DNA of 64,000 nt, taken from VRUE01 sp963742535 (lineage in GTDB: Bacteria > Actinomycetota > Thermoleophilia > Solirubrobacterales > 70-9). The DNA lies in NCBI GenBank assembly GCA_963742535.1, contig CAVUMC010000002.1, forward strand, positions 1,984,001 to 2,048,000. Reading direction: 5' to 3'. The notes beneath the pieces were generated by a model. That model was given only the letters and a program-made list of their open reading frames with translations, did no database searches and was not told the DNA's origin. Positions 16,381-24,266 of the stretch are shown here, one piece after another (the stretch's first letter is position 1; each line of letters begins with the position of its first letter). A program made the position numbers and the translations under genes.

Positions 16381-17285
16381 GGGGGCCTGGGTCGATGAGG
16401 AGCCTGGGCGTCGCCGTGACACTGATCGTCGCGACGATGCTCGTCGGCTGCGGCGAGTCCGGTTCGCCGACCGTCGCCAAAGCGGCTAGGGCGTCTGCGG
16501 GTTCTCACACGGTCGTCATCGTGCTGGAGAACGAGGAGTTCGGCGAAGTGATCGGCGCCTCCGACGCCGCCTATTTCAACCGGCTGGCGGATCGCGGAGA
16601 GCTCGCCGTCAACTACTACGCGATCAGCCACCCCTCGCTCCCCAACTACTTCGCCATGACCGGAGGATCGACTTTCGGCATCGCCGAAGACTGTGTGGAT
16701 TGCCATGCGTCGGGGCCGAGCCTGGCCACGCAGCTCTCTGCCGCGGGTGTTTCCTGGCGCGCTTACATGGGCGGGATGCCGAGGCCCTGCTACCGCGGGG
16801 CTGAAGCCGGGGACTACGCGAAAAAGCACAACCCGTTCGTGTACTTCCCGTCTGTCGCCGCGGATCCCTCGCTCTGCGCCAACGATGTTCCCGAAACCCA
16901 GCTGCGAGCCGACTTGGCCCACCGGCGACTACCGGCCTTCTCGTGGATCAGCCCCAGCCTCTGCGAGGACGCACACGACTGCGGGTTCGGGGTGGCCGAC
17001 GATTACCTCCGCAGGGTCGTTCCGCGGCTGCTCGGCCAGCTCGGACCGGGTGGCCTGCTCGTGGTCACCTTCGACGAGGGCACGACGAACGCCGGCTGCT
17101 GCGGCAACGCGTCGGGCGGGCACATCGCCACGATCTTGCTCGGCCCGGGCATTCGAGCCGGGTCTCGCGTGCGCCGCCCCTACTCGTCGTATTCGCTGCT
17201 CGCCACGATCGAGGATCGCTTTGGTGTCCCCCGCCTGCGCAATGCCCGTTCCGCATCGGCCCTCGACCTGATCGAACGGCAATGA
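16377..17285 (+). CDS. Lipoprotein phosphoesterase (acid phosphatase / phospholipase C-like)
   Basis: 302 residues. A signal peptide with lipobox LVGC (Cys25) predicts a lipid-anchored extracellular enzyme. The domain fits the alkaline-phosphatase-fold phosphoesterase family: VVIVLENEEFGEVIG (metal ligand region), SHPSLPNYFAMTGG with the nucleophile region, and VVTFDEGTTN near the C-terminus. Several cysteine pairs (EDCVDCHA, NAGCCGN) suggest disulfides. ATG 16377 overlaps the uppP stop; ATG 16395 is an alternative. It shares an operon with uppP and a COG4705 gene and may act on membrane or cell-wall phosphoesters. Confidence 0.85.
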   Translation: MRGPGSMRSLGVAVTLIVATMLVGCGESGSPTVAKAARASAGSHTVVIVLENEEFGEVIGASDAAYFNRLADRGELAVNYYAISHPSLPNYFAMTGGSTFGIAEDCVDCHASGPSLATQLSAAGVSWRAYMGGMPRPCYRGAEAGDYAKKHNPFVYFPSVAADPSLCANDVPETQLRADLAHRRLPAFSWISPSLCEDAHDCGFGVADDYLRRVVPRLLGQLGPGGLLVVTFDEGTTNAGCCGNASGGHIATILLGPGIRAGSRVRRPYSSYSLLATIEDRFGVPRLRNARSASALDLIERQ

Positions 17286-18073
17286 GCTCGCTGACCGACT
17301 CGATAGGACGCGGCCGGCACCGCTTCTCGAAGGTGCCCGAAGTCACCGTCTTCTTCTGGGTCGTGAAGGCGCTGACGACGGCGATGGGGGAGTCGGCCTC
17401 GGACTTCCTGGTCCACACCCTGGTGCCGGAGGTTGCCGTCGTCCTCGGCGGCATCGCCTTCGGCGTCGCCCTCTATCTGCAGTTCACCAAGGATCGCTAT
17501 GTCCCCTGGGCCTACTGGCTCGCGGTGGCGATGGTCGGCGTCTTCGGCACGATGGCCGCCGACGTCCTCCACGTCGGGCTCGGCGTCCCCTATGTCGCCT
17601 CGACGATCTTCTACGCGGTTGTGCTCGCCCTGGTCTTCCGCACCTGGTACCGAGTCGAGGGCACGCTCTCTATCCACAGCATCACGACGCCGCGGCGAGA
17701 GCTCTTCTACTGGGCCGCCGTTCTCGCCACCTTCGCACTCGGCACCGCCGCCGGTGACTTCACCGCGGTCACCCTCAACCTCGGCTACTTCGGCTCGATC
17801 CTGCTCTTCGCCGCGATCATCTCGGTGCCGGGGCTCGGCTACTTCCGTTTCGGCTGGAATCCAATTCTCAGCTTCTGGTTCGCCTATGTGGTGACGCGGC
17901 CGCTCGGCGCCTCCGTCGCCGACTGGCTGGCCGTCTCCCACGCACGCGGTGGCCTCGACCTTGGTCCCGGCCCAGTCAGCCTCGCCTTTGCCGCCGTGAT
18001 CGCAGCCTTCGTCTACCACCTCTCGAAGACCGGCAAGGACATGCCGCCCGATCTGGTGCCAGAGCAGGCCTGA
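17282..18073 (+). CDS. COG4705-type membrane protein (short paralog)
   Basis: 263 residues with about eight membrane helices, same fold and motifs as the N-terminal part of the 12142-13332 protein: KVPEVTVFFWVVKALTTAMGES, ELFYWAAVLATFALGTAAGD and LSFWFAYVVTRPLGAS. It lacks the Usp-like C-terminal domain. Its ATG overlaps the phosphoesterase stop (ATGA), so it is the last gene of the uppP operon. Function unknown; conserved Glu/Asp residues at helix ends could carry protons or ions. Confidence 0.8.
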   Translation: MSSLTDSIGRGRHRFSKVPEVTVFFWVVKALTTAMGESASDFLVHTLVPEVAVVLGGIAFGVALYLQFTKDRYVPWAYWLAVAMVGVFGTMAADVLHVGLGVPYVASTIFYAVVLALVFRTWYRVEGTLSIHSITTPRRELFYWAAVLATFALGTAAGDFTAVTLNLGYFGSILLFAAIISVPGLGYFRFGWNPILSFWFAYVVTRPLGASVADWLAVSHARGGLDLGPGPVSLAFAAVIAAFVYHLSKTGKDMPPDLVPEQA

Positions 18074-18174
18074 CCGCCTCATCGAACTTTTAGTCCGAAC
18101 GCCTCCCTCCGGATGACCCGTCGTGAGAAGGTGGCGGCGCGTCTCGCACTCGACCCACTCCAAGGAGAGTCTCA

Positions 18175-18840
18175 ATGAAACGATTCCTGCCCCGTCCCAC
18201 CTACGCAAACGTTGTCTCGACGCTCTGCCTGTTTTTGTTGCTCGGTGGGGCTTCGGCTCTCGCCGCGACCCAGCTCGCCAAGAACAGCGTTGGCACCAAG
18301 CAGATCAAGGGGAGCGCCGTCGTCACGGCGAAGATCAAGAACGCAGCGGTGACCACCTCGAAGCTCGCCAACAACGCCGTCACCACCGGGAAGATCACGG
18401 ACGCAGCGGTGACCACCTCGAAGCTCGCCGACAACGCGGTCACCACCGGGAAGATCACGGACGAGGCGGTGACGAACTCGAAGCTCGCCGCCAACGCGGT
18501 CACCACGGGGAAGATCACCGACTCGGCGGTGACGAACTCGAAGCTCGCCGCCAACGCGGTCACCACGGGGAAGATCGCCGATGGCGAGGTCCGCGCAGCG
18601 GATCTGGGAACGATCGTCACTGTCCAGAACACTGTTCAGATCAATGCGGGCGCCGACGCCACGGTAGACGTCGCCTGCCCAGCAGGCTCGATTCTTCTCA
18701 GCGGCGGCGGTTACTGGACCACCAATGCGAACAGTCTCAGGACGACCCTCAAGCAAGGCAACGGCTGGCGTGTCGAGGGAAAAAATACGACTGGAATCGG
18801 CGAGCCCCTGACGGTTCAGGCGTACTGCCTGGCCGGCTGA
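18175..18840 (+). CDS. Exported protein with 20-residue tandem repeats
   Basis: 221 residues. N-terminal signal or anchor (about 12-32), then a repeat region (about 38-140) built from the 20-residue unit KLAxNAVTTGKITDxAVTxS, and a C-terminal globular domain with two cysteines (DVACPAGS, QAYCLAG). The regular V/T/S-rich pattern suggests a beta-solenoid or trimeric fibre stalk with a small head, exposed on the cell surface (inference). RBS AAGGAGAG precedes the ATG. Monocistronic by spacing. Confidence 0.8.
   Translation: MKRFLPRPTYANVVSTLCLFLLLGGASALAATQLAKNSVGTKQIKGSAVVTAKIKNAAVTTSKLANNAVTTGKITDAAVTTSKLADNAVTTGKITDEAVTNSKLAANAVTTGKITDSAVTNSKLAANAVTTGKIADGEVRAADLGTIVTVQNTVQINAGADATVDVACPAGSILLSGGGYWTTNANSLRTTLKQGNGWRVEGKNTTGIGEPLTVQAYCLAG
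18361..18600 (+). repeat. Four tandem 60-bp repeats inside the repeat-protein gene
   Basis: Four consecutive 60-base units, each beginning AAGCTCGCC and containing GGGAAGATC, in phase with the reading frame. Units differ by few bases; the last two are nearest to identical. Degenerate half-units extend back to about 18286. The near-identity at DNA level suggests recent expansion and copy-number variability between strains. Confidence 0.9.
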
Positions 18841-18932
18841 ATCGCTCGCTGTCCCGCGCGGGGGGAGGGAGGCCTTCCGCGCGGGCCGCGACGGTCGGAG
18901 TCTCGTCCTTCTGCCGGCTTTTAGGGTTCCAG

Positions 18933-19130
18933 CGCCTGGCTCGCCGTGCCAGAAAGGGAGATCCACAGGCGCTAGGGGAAATCTTGAGCGCTATCAGCAG
19001 GAGCTTTATCGGTTTTGCTCGGCGAACCGCAGGATGTGGCTCTACCGCATCGCTCGCAACGAGGCGATCAACCTCCGGCGTGGCGAGCGGGCGAGCCAGG
19101 CGCTCGACGAGTCGGGTAAAAGCTGGGAGC
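18933..19130 (+). pseudogene. Remnant of an ECF sigma-70 factor gene
   Basis: Two pieces of an ECF sigma factor can be read in different frames. 18933-18983 encodes RLARRARKGDPQALGEI, the start of region 2. After a one-base frameshift the sequence continues ERYQQELYRFC, and then jumps to RMWLYRIARNEAINLRRGER, the end of region 2. The part between (most of regions 2.1-2.4) is deleted, and region 4 is not found before the TetR gene. It cannot make a working sigma factor. Confidence 0.7.
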
Positions 19131-19215
19131 TGGGGCTGTCGAGCTGCTGCCCTCCGCAGCCGGCGGCCCCCCTCCATAGGCTGTCACGATCTGGCGCCGC
19201 AGCTTTAGTGCATTT

Positions 19216-19253
19216 ACTGTTTTGGTAATGATGAATTGTCATCAAGAAACAGT
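19216..19253. promoter_or_regulatory. Nested palindrome at the start of the double-TetR gene (operator candidate)
   Basis: Outer arms ACTGTTT (19216-19222) and AAACAGT (19247-19253) enclose inner arms GATGA (19230-19234) and TCATC (19239-19243). The stretch is AT-rich in a GC-rich region and covers the TTG start codon, a usual place for TetR autorepression. The inner and outer centres differ by two bases. Confidence 0.5.
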
Positions 19254-20564
19254 GCTAAATCATCGAGGGGCGCGCGCACGCGGGCCACTCGCTATCCGCG
19301 GCTAAAACCGGGTCCGGGACTTTCGGCGAAGGAGGTCACGGCTCACCAGGGCAAGCGGCTTCACGAGGCGACGATCGAGCTCGTTACCGAGAACGGCTAC
19401 GACGCCGTCTCCGTACTCGAACTGAGTAACCATGCGCGGGTCTCGAAGCGAGATTTCTACAAACTCTTCACCGGTAAGGAAGAGTGTTTTCTAGCTAGTT
19501 ACGACTCCATCGTCAGTCGCTCTGTGCGTGGGATTGTTGCCGCGGTAGCGGGCGAGGAAGATTGGCGCGAGCGCCTTCGGCTCGGTTTTCTCACCTTCGC
19601 CGATCAGGTCACCGGGAGCCCTGGGATAGCGCGACTGACCTTGGTCGAGGCCTTCACCGCTGGCGCCGTCGCGGTTGAGCGGATGGAGCTTACGAACGGG
19701 TTCTTCGAGGCCCTGATGGCGAAGGACCTGTCCCGCGCCGACGACGCCCCGCGGCTGCCGCCGCTGGTGGTGAAGGGCGTCGTCGCCGGTGGCAGCCGCT
19801 TGGCTCAGGCCCGCCTGCTCTCCAGCGATCCGCGGCAACGGGCGCTCGACGGGGAGGCGCTGTTGGAGTGGGCCCTCTCTTTCTGCGACGACGACGTCGC
19901 TCGTCTCTGCGGTCTCGGGGGTGAGAGGCGGCGTCGATTAGCCGAGGCCCCTCCCGCCATGCCGCTGGAGGACGAGCGGGCGCTGATCCTCGCCGCCACG
20001 GCAAAGCTCGCGCGCAAGGAGGGGTACGCGACGCTGACGGTGCCGCGGGTGCGTGCCGCTGCCGGTGTCTCCAGGCGCAGCTTCGATGCCCATTTCGAGG
20101 GCGTTGCGGACTGCTTCCTGGCAACGCTCGAGACGCTCAGTGATCGCACCCTCGCTGCCACGGCGCCCGTCTACCTCACTGCCGGCGACTGGGCGCGCGG
20201 CGTCCACCGCATGATCGCCGGCCTCTGCCGGCGCCTCGCGCACGACCCCGCCTTCGCCGACCTTGCCTTCCTCGAGGTTTTCTCACCGTCCCCGGAGGCG
20301 CTCCAGTGGCGCAGCCGGATGATCGCCAAGCTGGCGGAGAGGCTTCGGCGGGAGGCACCATCGGGGCATAAGCCGAGCGAGTGCGCGGCGGAAGCGTCGA
20401 TCGGGGCGCTATGGGGCGTGATCCATCACTTTGTCGCCAGCGGGCGCGGCGCACAACTGCCAATCGCGGCGCCGGCGCTTTCCTATCTCGCGCTTGGCCC
20501 GGCGCTCGGCGGGGCGGCGGCGATTGAGCTGATCCTCAGCGAGGAATCGGCCTCCAGAAGATAG
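19236..20564 (+). CDS. TetR/AcrR-family regulator with two tandem TetR units
   Basis: 442 residues holding two TetR units in one chain. Unit 1: helix-turn-helix about 45-90 (YDAVSVLELSNHARVSKRDF) and ligand domain to about 230. Unit 2: helix-turn-helix about 243-290 (YATLTVPRVRAAAGVSRRSF) and ligand domain to the end. TetR proteins act as dimers, so this chain may be a covalent pseudo-dimer. TTG 19236 is the start that fits; the preceding DNA is AT-rich and palindromic. Target and ligand are unknown. Confidence 0.88.
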   Translation: MSSRNSAKSSRGARTRATRYPRLKPGPGLSAKEVTAHQGKRLHEATIELVTENGYDAVSVLELSNHARVSKRDFYKLFTGKEECFLASYDSIVSRSVRGIVAAVAGEEDWRERLRLGFLTFADQVTGSPGIARLTLVEAFTAGAVAVERMELTNGFFEALMAKDLSRADDAPRLPPLVVKGVVAGGSRLAQARLLSSDPRQRALDGEALLEWALSFCDDDVARLCGLGGERRRRLAEAPPAMPLEDERALILAATAKLARKEGYATLTVPRVRAAAGVSRRSFDAHFEGVADCFLATLETLSDRTLAATAPVYLTAGDWARGVHRMIAGLCRRLAHDPAFADLAFLEVFSPSPEALQWRSRMIAKLAERLRREAPSGHKPSECAAEASIGALWGVIHHFVASGRGAQLPIAAPALSYLALGPALGGAAAIELILSEESASRR

Positions 20565-20655
20565 GAACCACTTTTTCTGAGTGCTTGTGCGGCTCTGCCC
20601 GGTGCTTGATGCTCACGTCTGCCGGGGCGGGGGGTCGAGCAAGTGAGAGGGAGAG

Positions 20656-20694
20656 CGGGGACCGAGCCTGAAGGGATGGCAGGATCGGTCCCCG
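20656..20694. terminator. Bidirectional terminator-like hairpin between convergent genes
   Basis: CGGGGACCG (20656-20664) and CGGTCCCCG (20686-20694) form a perfect 9-base stem around a 21-base loop, between the ends of the TetR gene and the SHOCT gene. There is no T-tract, but convergent placement supports termination. Confidence 0.5.
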
Positions 20695-20719
20695 ACTGAA
20701 CTCCGCGCCGCCCCCGCGC

Positions 20720-21112
20720 CTAACCCAGCAGCTTGGCCTTGGCCGAGTCGAACTCCGCCTGTGAAAGGGCACCCTTTTCCTTCAGCTCGTTGAGCTTGTG
20801 CAGTTCCTCCGCCGGGCTGCCGGTTTGTGCCTGCTCGCGAACGTATTCGTCGAAGTGCTTCTTGGTGTCGGCCTGCTCCTTGAGCGCCCGATCGCGCATC
20901 CCGCCACCGCGGACGATCAGGTAGAGGAGGACGCCGAAGACCGGCAGGAAGACGAGGAAGAAGACCCAGACGGCCTTCGCGGTCCCGGAAAGCGTGTGAT
21001 CGCGGAACAGATCCATGATCACCGTGATCAGAATCCAGATCCAGGCGAAGAGCAGGAAGAACTCCAAGATCGACAAGAGGAGTTCACCGAGGGCGAAGTC
21101 TGCGAGCGGCAA
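20720..21112 (-). CDS. Membrane protein with SHOCT domain (PLDc_N-like)
   Basis: 130 residues: two membrane helices (about 10-33 and 46-68, the latter in VWVFFLVFLPVFGVLLYLIV, typical of PLDc_N proteins), a charged helix, and a C-terminal SHOCT motif (SPAEELHKLNELKEKGALSQ followed by AEFDSAKAKLLG). SHOCT is a short oligomerisation motif common in actinobacterial membrane proteins. Function unknown. Confidence 0.85.
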   Translation of the reverse strand: MPLADFALGELLLSILEFFLLFAWIWILITVIMDLFRDHTLSGTAKAVWVFFLVFLPVFGVLLYLIVRGGGMRDRALKEQADTKKHFDEYVREQAQTGSPAEELHKLNELKEKGALSQAEFDSAKAKLLG

Positions 21113-21228
21113 GGGCGATCCTTTCTCAGGGGGCGAGCGGGTTCATGGTTGGCCCGAATGGCCTCCCGGAAGCCGCTCAAAGATATACGAAGGTTTCTCG
21201 ATCCGAACCTGGTTTTAGGTTTCCCGGT

Positions 21229-22383
21229 ATGACCGAGACCGCGCCCGCCCCGCCGCCACAGAAAAAAGCCAACTCGCCGCGCTCCGGCCATCCGCGTTGG
21301 GCGCTTGCGCTGATCGTTCTCGGCACTATCTTCACCTTTGCCGCGATCTTCTCGATTTGGGTGAATCGCCAGGCCCTCAACACCGACAACTGGGTCGACA
21401 CGAGCACTCGCCTGGTCAAGAACGAAGAAGTCCGCAGTCAGCTCTCCGACTACTTGGCGAACCAACTGTTCACCAACGTTGACGTCGCCGCCGAACTGCG
21501 CGAAGCGCTGCCACCGCGCCTCGCTCCGCTTGCCACCGCGGCCGCGAGCGGGCTGCAGCAGCTGGCGCCGCAGGTCGCCGAGCGCCTCTTCGCCACCCCT
21601 CGCTTCCAGGCGCTCTGGGAAGCCGCCAACCGGAAAGCGCACGAATCGCTGCTGCAAGTACTGGATGGCGGCGGCTCGACGGTCTCGACCGAAAGCGGTG
21701 AAGTGAAGCTGCAGCTCGCCGCCGTCCTCGCCCAGATCGGCGAAGGCTCGGGAGTGGGGGAAACGCTCGTCTCGAAGCTGCCACCCGAAGCCGGCGAAAT
21801 CACGATCCTCAAGTCCGACGAACTCTCGCTGGCGCAGGAAGTCGCCAACCTCCTGCGCAAATTGCCGATCGTGCTGACGCTTGCCGCGCTGCTCTGCTTC
21901 GCGCTCGCGGTTTTCCTCTCCCCGCGCCGGCGCGAGACCCTGCGCTCGGTCGGGTTTGCCTTCGTCATCGCCGGCCTGCTCTCGCTCGGGCTGCGCGGGT
22001 TCGCCGGCACCTACGTCGTCAGCGGGCTGAGCAAGACGACCTCGGTCGAACCGGCGGTTGAAGCGATCTGGAGCATCGGCACCTCGATGCTGGTCACGAT
22101 CGCGACCTCGGCGATCGTCTTCGGCCTGCTCGTCGCGCTCGCTGCCTTTCTTGCCGGCCCGACCAAGGTCGCGGCGACGATCCGCCAGTACATCGCCCCC
22201 TACGCGCGGCGCAGTCCCGCCGGGCTGTGGGGTGGCGCGCTGCTGGTCTTCCTCGCGCTGATCGCCTGGGCGCCGGTGGGCGCCTTCCACAAACCGCTCG
22301 GAGTGCTCGTCTTCGCCCTGCTCTTCGCCACTGGCACCGAGCTGTACCGGCGGCAGCTCCTGGACGAGCCGATCGAAAGCTGA
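21229..22383 (+). CDS. Integral membrane protein of unknown function
   Basis: 384 residues from ATG 21229. An N-terminal proline-rich cytoplasmic part leads to a first membrane helix (about 22-45), a long extracytoplasmic domain (46-215, with VDTSTRLVKNEEVRSQLSDY), then four to five helices to the end (LTLAALLCFALAVFL, SVGFAFVIAGLLSLGL, AIVFGLLVALAAFLAG, GALLVFLALIAWAPVGAF). Similar proteins are common in actinobacteria but uncharacterised. An upstream in-frame start at 21145 would overlap the divergent promoter region and is less likely. Confidence 0.8.
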   Translation: MTETAPAPPPQKKANSPRSGHPRWALALIVLGTIFTFAAIFSIWVNRQALNTDNWVDTSTRLVKNEEVRSQLSDYLANQLFTNVDVAAELREALPPRLAPLATAAASGLQQLAPQVAERLFATPRFQALWEAANRKAHESLLQVLDGGGSTVSTESGEVKLQLAAVLAQIGEGSGVGETLVSKLPPEAGEITILKSDELSLAQEVANLLRKLPIVLTLAALLCFALAVFLSPRRRETLRSVGFAFVIAGLLSLGLRGFAGTYVVSGLSKTTSVEPAVEAIWSIGTSMLVTIATSAIVFGLLVALAAFLAGPTKVAATIRQYIAPYARRSPAGLWGGALLVFLALIAWAPVGAFHKPLGVLVFALLFATGTELYRRQLLDEPIES

Positions 22384-22388
22384 ACCGG

Positions 22389-22435
22389 GTGTCTATTCGG
22401 CCGATTTTGCCCGCGCCGAGTAGAACGGCCGACAC
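22389..22435 (+). terminator. Possible terminator hairpin after the membrane protein gene
   Basis: GTGTC...CGGCCG (22389-22403) can pair with CGGCCGACAC (22426-22435) with a four-base bulge. There is no T-tract. The rest of 22384-22561 shows no gene or further structure. Confidence 0.3.
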
Positions 22436-22561
22436 GGGGTAGCTTGACGATAGTTCGCCAGACCGCCGGACCACGGGACGGGGAGCTAAGTCGAGGACCG
22501 GAGTTCAGTTTTTGATCGAGAGAGCGTGGGCGACGCGTCCTTGACCCCTTCGGGGCCCCGA

Positions 22562-22990
22562 TCAGCCGGGGTCTTCTCCGTCTTCCTCCACTACCTCCAG
22601 CAGCGGGGAGGTATCGAGCACGAAGACGAAGGAGAGGAGGTCCGGATCCTGCTGGCTGCTGGACATGAAGCCGACGACCTTGCGACCCGAATGACGCTCG
22701 ATCACCTCGATCAGAGGGTCGCGAATCGTCTCGGACATATCGACGCGGCTCTGTGCGACCCCGCGGCTGCCGCCGGCCGCGAACATCGTCGCCTCGCTTC
22801 GCGTATGCCCCTCGCGCAGCAGCAGAATGACGCAGTCCTTATGGACGTAGGTCTTGGCCTTGGTCGGGCCACGGCCGGTCAAATCCTTTAGGAGAACGAC
22901 GATCTCTCGGGAGACGGACGCGCGGTGGTCAAGATGCCCGTCGGGTTCGATCTCCACGAACGGAATTCTTCCACAGCAGGGGTTGCTCAA
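22562..22990 (-). CDS. DUF2294-family protein
   Basis: 142 residues. The segment VSREIVVLLKDLTGRGPTKA followed by KTYVHKDCVILLLREGHT and, later, ERHSGRKVVGFMSSSQQDPDL fits the DUF2294 pattern (about 110 residues) found in many bacteria and of unknown role. The C-terminal 30 residues are acidic. It is divergent from the STAS gene, separated by about 140 bases. Confidence 0.8.
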   Translation of the reverse strand: MSNPCCGRIPFVEIEPDGHLDHRASVSREIVVLLKDLTGRGPTKAKTYVHKDCVILLLREGHTRSEATMFAAGGSRGVAQSRVDMSETIRDPLIEVIERHSGRKVVGFMSSSQQDPDLLSFVFVLDTSPLLEVVEEDGEDPG

Positions 22991-23130
22991 GCGAAACTGC
23001 GCTACTCTCGAGGTAGGGACGCAGCGGACACGCGCCGAAGCTCCTCAAGTCACATCGAGACAAGTGATCCGGCCACAGGCAGCCGGGTTGGCGGGCCTCC
23101 TTCGCACATAAGTCGATCAGGAGGTTCACC

Positions 23131-23583
23131 TTGTCAGCGCATCAGCTTTCCAGCAATGGCCGTGGAAGTCCGAGCCCTATCCCGCCGGCGATTCAGATCC
23201 GCGCCTTCAGCATCAGTGAGGTGGACCTCGACGGGGAATGCCGTGAAGTGCGAGTGGCGGGCGAGTTGGATCTATCCGTCGCCGATCAGCTTCGGCAGCG
23301 GCTCGATGCCGCCGTCAGTGACGATGTGGAGGTTCTGGTCTGCCTCGAGCGCTGCGCCTTCATCGACTCCACCGGGATCGCGACGATCCTCTTCGCTCGC
23401 AAGCAGCTGATCAGCAGAGGCCGACGACTCCTTGTCTGCAATCCCTCGCTTCAGGTGAGCCGGGTCCTCACCGTCACCGGGCTCAATCACGCTGGTCTCG
23501 TCTATGCCAGCGCCGAGGAGGCCCTTGCCGAGGGCTTCGGATTTGCAGCCGAGACCTCCGAGGCGGTGGCGGAGGTCGTCTAG
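23131..23583 (+). CDS. STAS-domain anti-sigma factor antagonist
   Basis: 150 residues. After a short linker, residues 30-130 form a STAS domain: VRVAGELDLSVADQLRQRLD and the phosphorylation site CAFIDSTGIATI with Ser80. Such proteins release a sigma-B/F-type factor by binding its anti-sigma kinase, depending on their phosphorylation. TTG start with a good RBS (CAGGAGG). Its place at the head of a region rich in sigma-B-like promoters suggests a role in general stress signalling. Confidence 0.9.
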   Translation: MSAHQLSSNGRGSPSPIPPAIQIRAFSISEVDLDGECREVRVAGELDLSVADQLRQRLDAAVSDDVEVLVCLERCAFIDSTGIATILFARKQLISRGRRLLVCNPSLQVSRVLTVTGLNHAGLVYASAEEALAEGFGFAAETSEAVAEVV

Positions 23584-23606
23584 ACGTCATTGATGTCGAT
23601 TTCAGC

Positions 23607-23630
23607 GTTGCCCGTTCGTCGTCTGGGTAA
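23607..23630 (+). promoter_or_regulatory. Sigma-B-type promoter candidate (GTTG-N14-GGGTAA)
   Basis: GTTG at 23607 and GGGTAA at 23625-23630, 39 bases before the first DHFR-like reductase gene. Confidence 0.45.
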
Positions 23631-23669
23631 AGGCGCGGCAGGAGAGTCGCGTCAACGAGAGGAGGAACG

Positions 23670-24266
23670 ATGGCCGCATCTGTTCTCTACATGTCGATGT
23701 CGCTCGATGGCTTCGTCGCCGGGCCCAATGAGGGGCCGGACAACGGGCTCGGGGATGGCGGAGACCGACTGCATGAGTGGTTCTCGACTGGCGCCCCCAC
23801 CGAGCACTCCGGCGTCCCGGGCCGCCCATCAGGCGCCAACGGGGCAATGATGGATGAGGCGATGGAAACCGGGGCGGTGGTGGCCGGCCGCGGCACCTTC
23901 GAGCCCGCGCGCGGTTGGGGCGGTGACCACCACGACGGCGTGCCGATCTTCATTCTCAGTCGTCATCCCGAGGCCGAGGAGATGCAATGGCCGCTGGTCA
24001 GCTACGTGAGCGATGTCGAGGCGGCGATAGCCGGCGCAAGGGAGGCCGCGGGCGATCGGGACGTTTTGGTCCACGGCGTCGGGACCGCCCAACTGGCGCT
24101 CGAGGCCGGTGTGCTCGACGAGCTGCAAATCCATCTGATCCCAGTTCTGCTCGGCGAGGGTCGGCGGCTCTTCGAGCACCTCGGCGCCGATCACATCGAG
24201 CTCGAGCAGACCAGGGTCGTGGAGGGCGCCGGGGTCACTCACCTGCGCTACCGGGTGGCATCGTGA
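23670..24266 (+). CDS. RibD/DHFR-like reductase family protein (first of pair)
   Basis: 198 residues of the RibD C-terminal/dihydrofolate-reductase-like fold: VLYMSMSLDGFVAGPNEGPD at the N-terminus, GAVVAGRGTFEPARGWGG in the middle and VLVHGVGTAQLALEAGVLDE toward the end (NADPH site). These small reductases are widespread and mostly of unknown substrate. Preceded by a sigma-B-type promoter and coupled by GTGA overlap to a second, divergent member of the same family. Confidence 0.88.
   Translation: MAASVLYMSMSLDGFVAGPNEGPDNGLGDGGDRLHEWFSTGAPTEHSGVPGRPSGANGAMMDEAMETGAVVAGRGTFEPARGWGGDHHDGVPIFILSRHPEAEEMQWPLVSYVSDVEAAIAGAREAAGDRDVLVHGVGTAQLALEAGVLDELQIHLIPVLLGEGRRLFEHLGADHIELEQTRVVEGAGVTHLRYRVAS

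Noticed and set aside
18361..18600. CRISPR-like array
   Set aside because: The 60-base units are contiguous, in-frame coding repeats without spacers.
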